A DNA stretch of 64,000 nucleotides. Source: Schoenoplectus triqueter (taxonomy: Eukaryota; Streptophyta; Magnoliopsida; Poales; Cyperaceae). Numbering within the stretch: position 1 is the first letter of the stretch; every line of letters begins with the position of its first letter. Below the pieces are notes generated by a model that did no database searches, had not been told where the DNA came from, and worked only from the letters and a program-made list of their open reading frames with translations. The translations under genes and the position numbers were made by a program. This document shows positions 63,083 through 64,000 of the stretch, piece after piece. The DNA is taken from assembly GCA_964058805.1 (NCBI GenBank), contig CAXKVV010002144.1:310001-374000 (forward strand), given 5' to 3'.

Positions 63083-64000
63083 GTGCGACCCTTTTTCGCG
63101 CGCTCCGCACCGCCGCTGGGCGATGGGATGCGGAAGAAGGACACGGAGATCCCTCCCAAATATGCATCCAAATCTTATATTCTTTGAGTTTATCTTGATA
63201 GTCCCATCGGCTGATTCTGCCGTTTAGAACGATCTAGATGCACATTCAGGGGGTTTTTTAGTGATTGTGAGTTCTTATAGATTCCGGTGGGCGCAAGCCC
63301 CCACCGTTAATTACCCTGGGCTACTAACCTCGAGGCACCTCTGGATCTTTGAAAGGGAGAAGCAAATAGTATAGATAAATGATGGTCAAGTGGTCGTCTG
63401 GGTTCACAAAAGGATCGATTCCAAGGAAGACGAACCTACTACAGATCGGTTCAGTCTTTACCGCTTCGAGAGATAACCTTACTACAGATCAGATTAATCT
63501 CTTCGAAGGGGTTCGAGGTGAGTCTACTACAGAACGACTCGACCTCAGTTCATCTAGAAAATGAACCTACTTCAGAACGGTTCACAGTTGATCCTATGGA
63601 AGACGAACCTACTACAGATCGGTTCAGTCTATACCGCCTCGAGAGATAACCTTACTACAGATCAGATTAATCTTTTCAGAGGGGCTTGAGGTGAGTCTAC
63701 TACAGAACGACTCAACCTCAGTTGATCTAGAAGATAAACCTACTACAGAACGGTTCAATCTTAACTAGTCAACAACCAATCACACAAAATACAACTCGAA
63801 GCACTGAGCCGGTTGATCTTGAGGTTGGTGTATCAGGAGAAGGGTGGATTTGGCCCACGTGTTTCTTCTCACCGATCTTCTAGATCATGAATTCGAAGCA
63901 CTAAGCCGATTCATAAACCTAGGAACACAATTGCACACAATGTCAAACCTGAAGCACTGAGCCAGCTTAACATTGAAGCATGTGTTAGTGAAGGAATCTA
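63083..64000. mobile_element. Second copy of the GTGCGACCC LTR-like element, cut by the window edge
   Basis: It starts GTGCGACCCTTTTTCGCGCG after satellite sequence and keeps the GACACGGAGATCCCTC and TTAATTACCCTGGGCT landmarks. Later GATCTTCTAGATCATGAA and GAAGCACT-AGCC motifs also match the copy at 59781. It is less decayed and more GC-rich than that copy. The rest lies beyond 64000. Confidence 0.5.
63424..63769. repeat. 173 bp tandem duplication built from CTACTACAGA motifs
   Basis: 63424-63596 and 63597-63769 are close copies. Within them CTACTACAGATCGGTTCA or a variant (TTACTACAGATCAG, CTACTACAGAACGACTC, CTACTTCAGAACGGTTCA) occurs eight times at about 40-47 bp spacing. A 61-codon open frame across it is incidental. 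Confidence 0.85.

Noticed and set aside
59781..64000. Possible endogenous pararetrovirus leader, because of repeated short motifs
   Set aside because: No movement-protein, coat or RT motif is present in any frame; repeated LTR-like starts fit an LTR element better.

Overview
This is plant nuclear DNA, almost certainly from a flowering plant. It is AT-rich, has spliced genes with GT-AG introns, carries two land-plant-type regulatory genes, and is crowded with plant-type transposable elements (Ty1/copia with initiator-tRNA-Met primer sites, a plant LINE, hAT and Harbinger MITEs, a Helitron). The species cannot be named from sequence alone.

Only two genes look intact. The first, on the + strand at 20958-34031, is an IRE4-like AGC-family serine/threonine kinase. 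I can follow it through 19 exons whose reading phases all agree (1029 residues, no stop or frameshift), although its sixth intron holds a 5.3 kb copia element that itself carries a Helitron. The second, on the - strand at 42054-39702, is an INDETERMINATE DOMAIN (IDD) C2H2 zinc-finger transcription factor with four exons and 523 residues. No functional link between the two is visible.

Layout: 1-1620 is a dead LINE. 2089-3532 is a TTA-flanked element filled with AT triplets. 3.5-12 kb is mostly featureless AT-rich DNA with a fragment of a copper-ATPase-like exon (6335-6500), local duplications and MITEs. 12-20 kb holds hAT-type MITEs, a cluster of three fold-back elements (15.8-17.3 kb) and an LTR-like block with CGTTATAACG repeats. 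21-34 kb is the kinase gene. 34-39 kb is a run of MITEs and tandem repeats. 39.7-42.1 kb is the IDD gene. 43.9-44.6 kb is a hAT element with clean target duplications. 46.9-57.2 kb holds two further copia elements, the second with nearly identical LTRs. 58.9-63.1 kb is a satellite-like array of about 178 bp units broken by three LTR-like insertions, one of which runs off the right edge.

I see no CRISPR array, operon, rRNA or convincing tRNA gene, and nothing I would call a new biological system. What stands out is the layering of mobile elements, several with insertion sites that can be read exactly (Helitron inside an LTR, MITE inside one copy of a tandem duplication, four hAT elements with 8 bp duplications), and the survival of an intact kinase reading frame around a large young insertion. 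Coordinates of repeats without target duplications are approximate.
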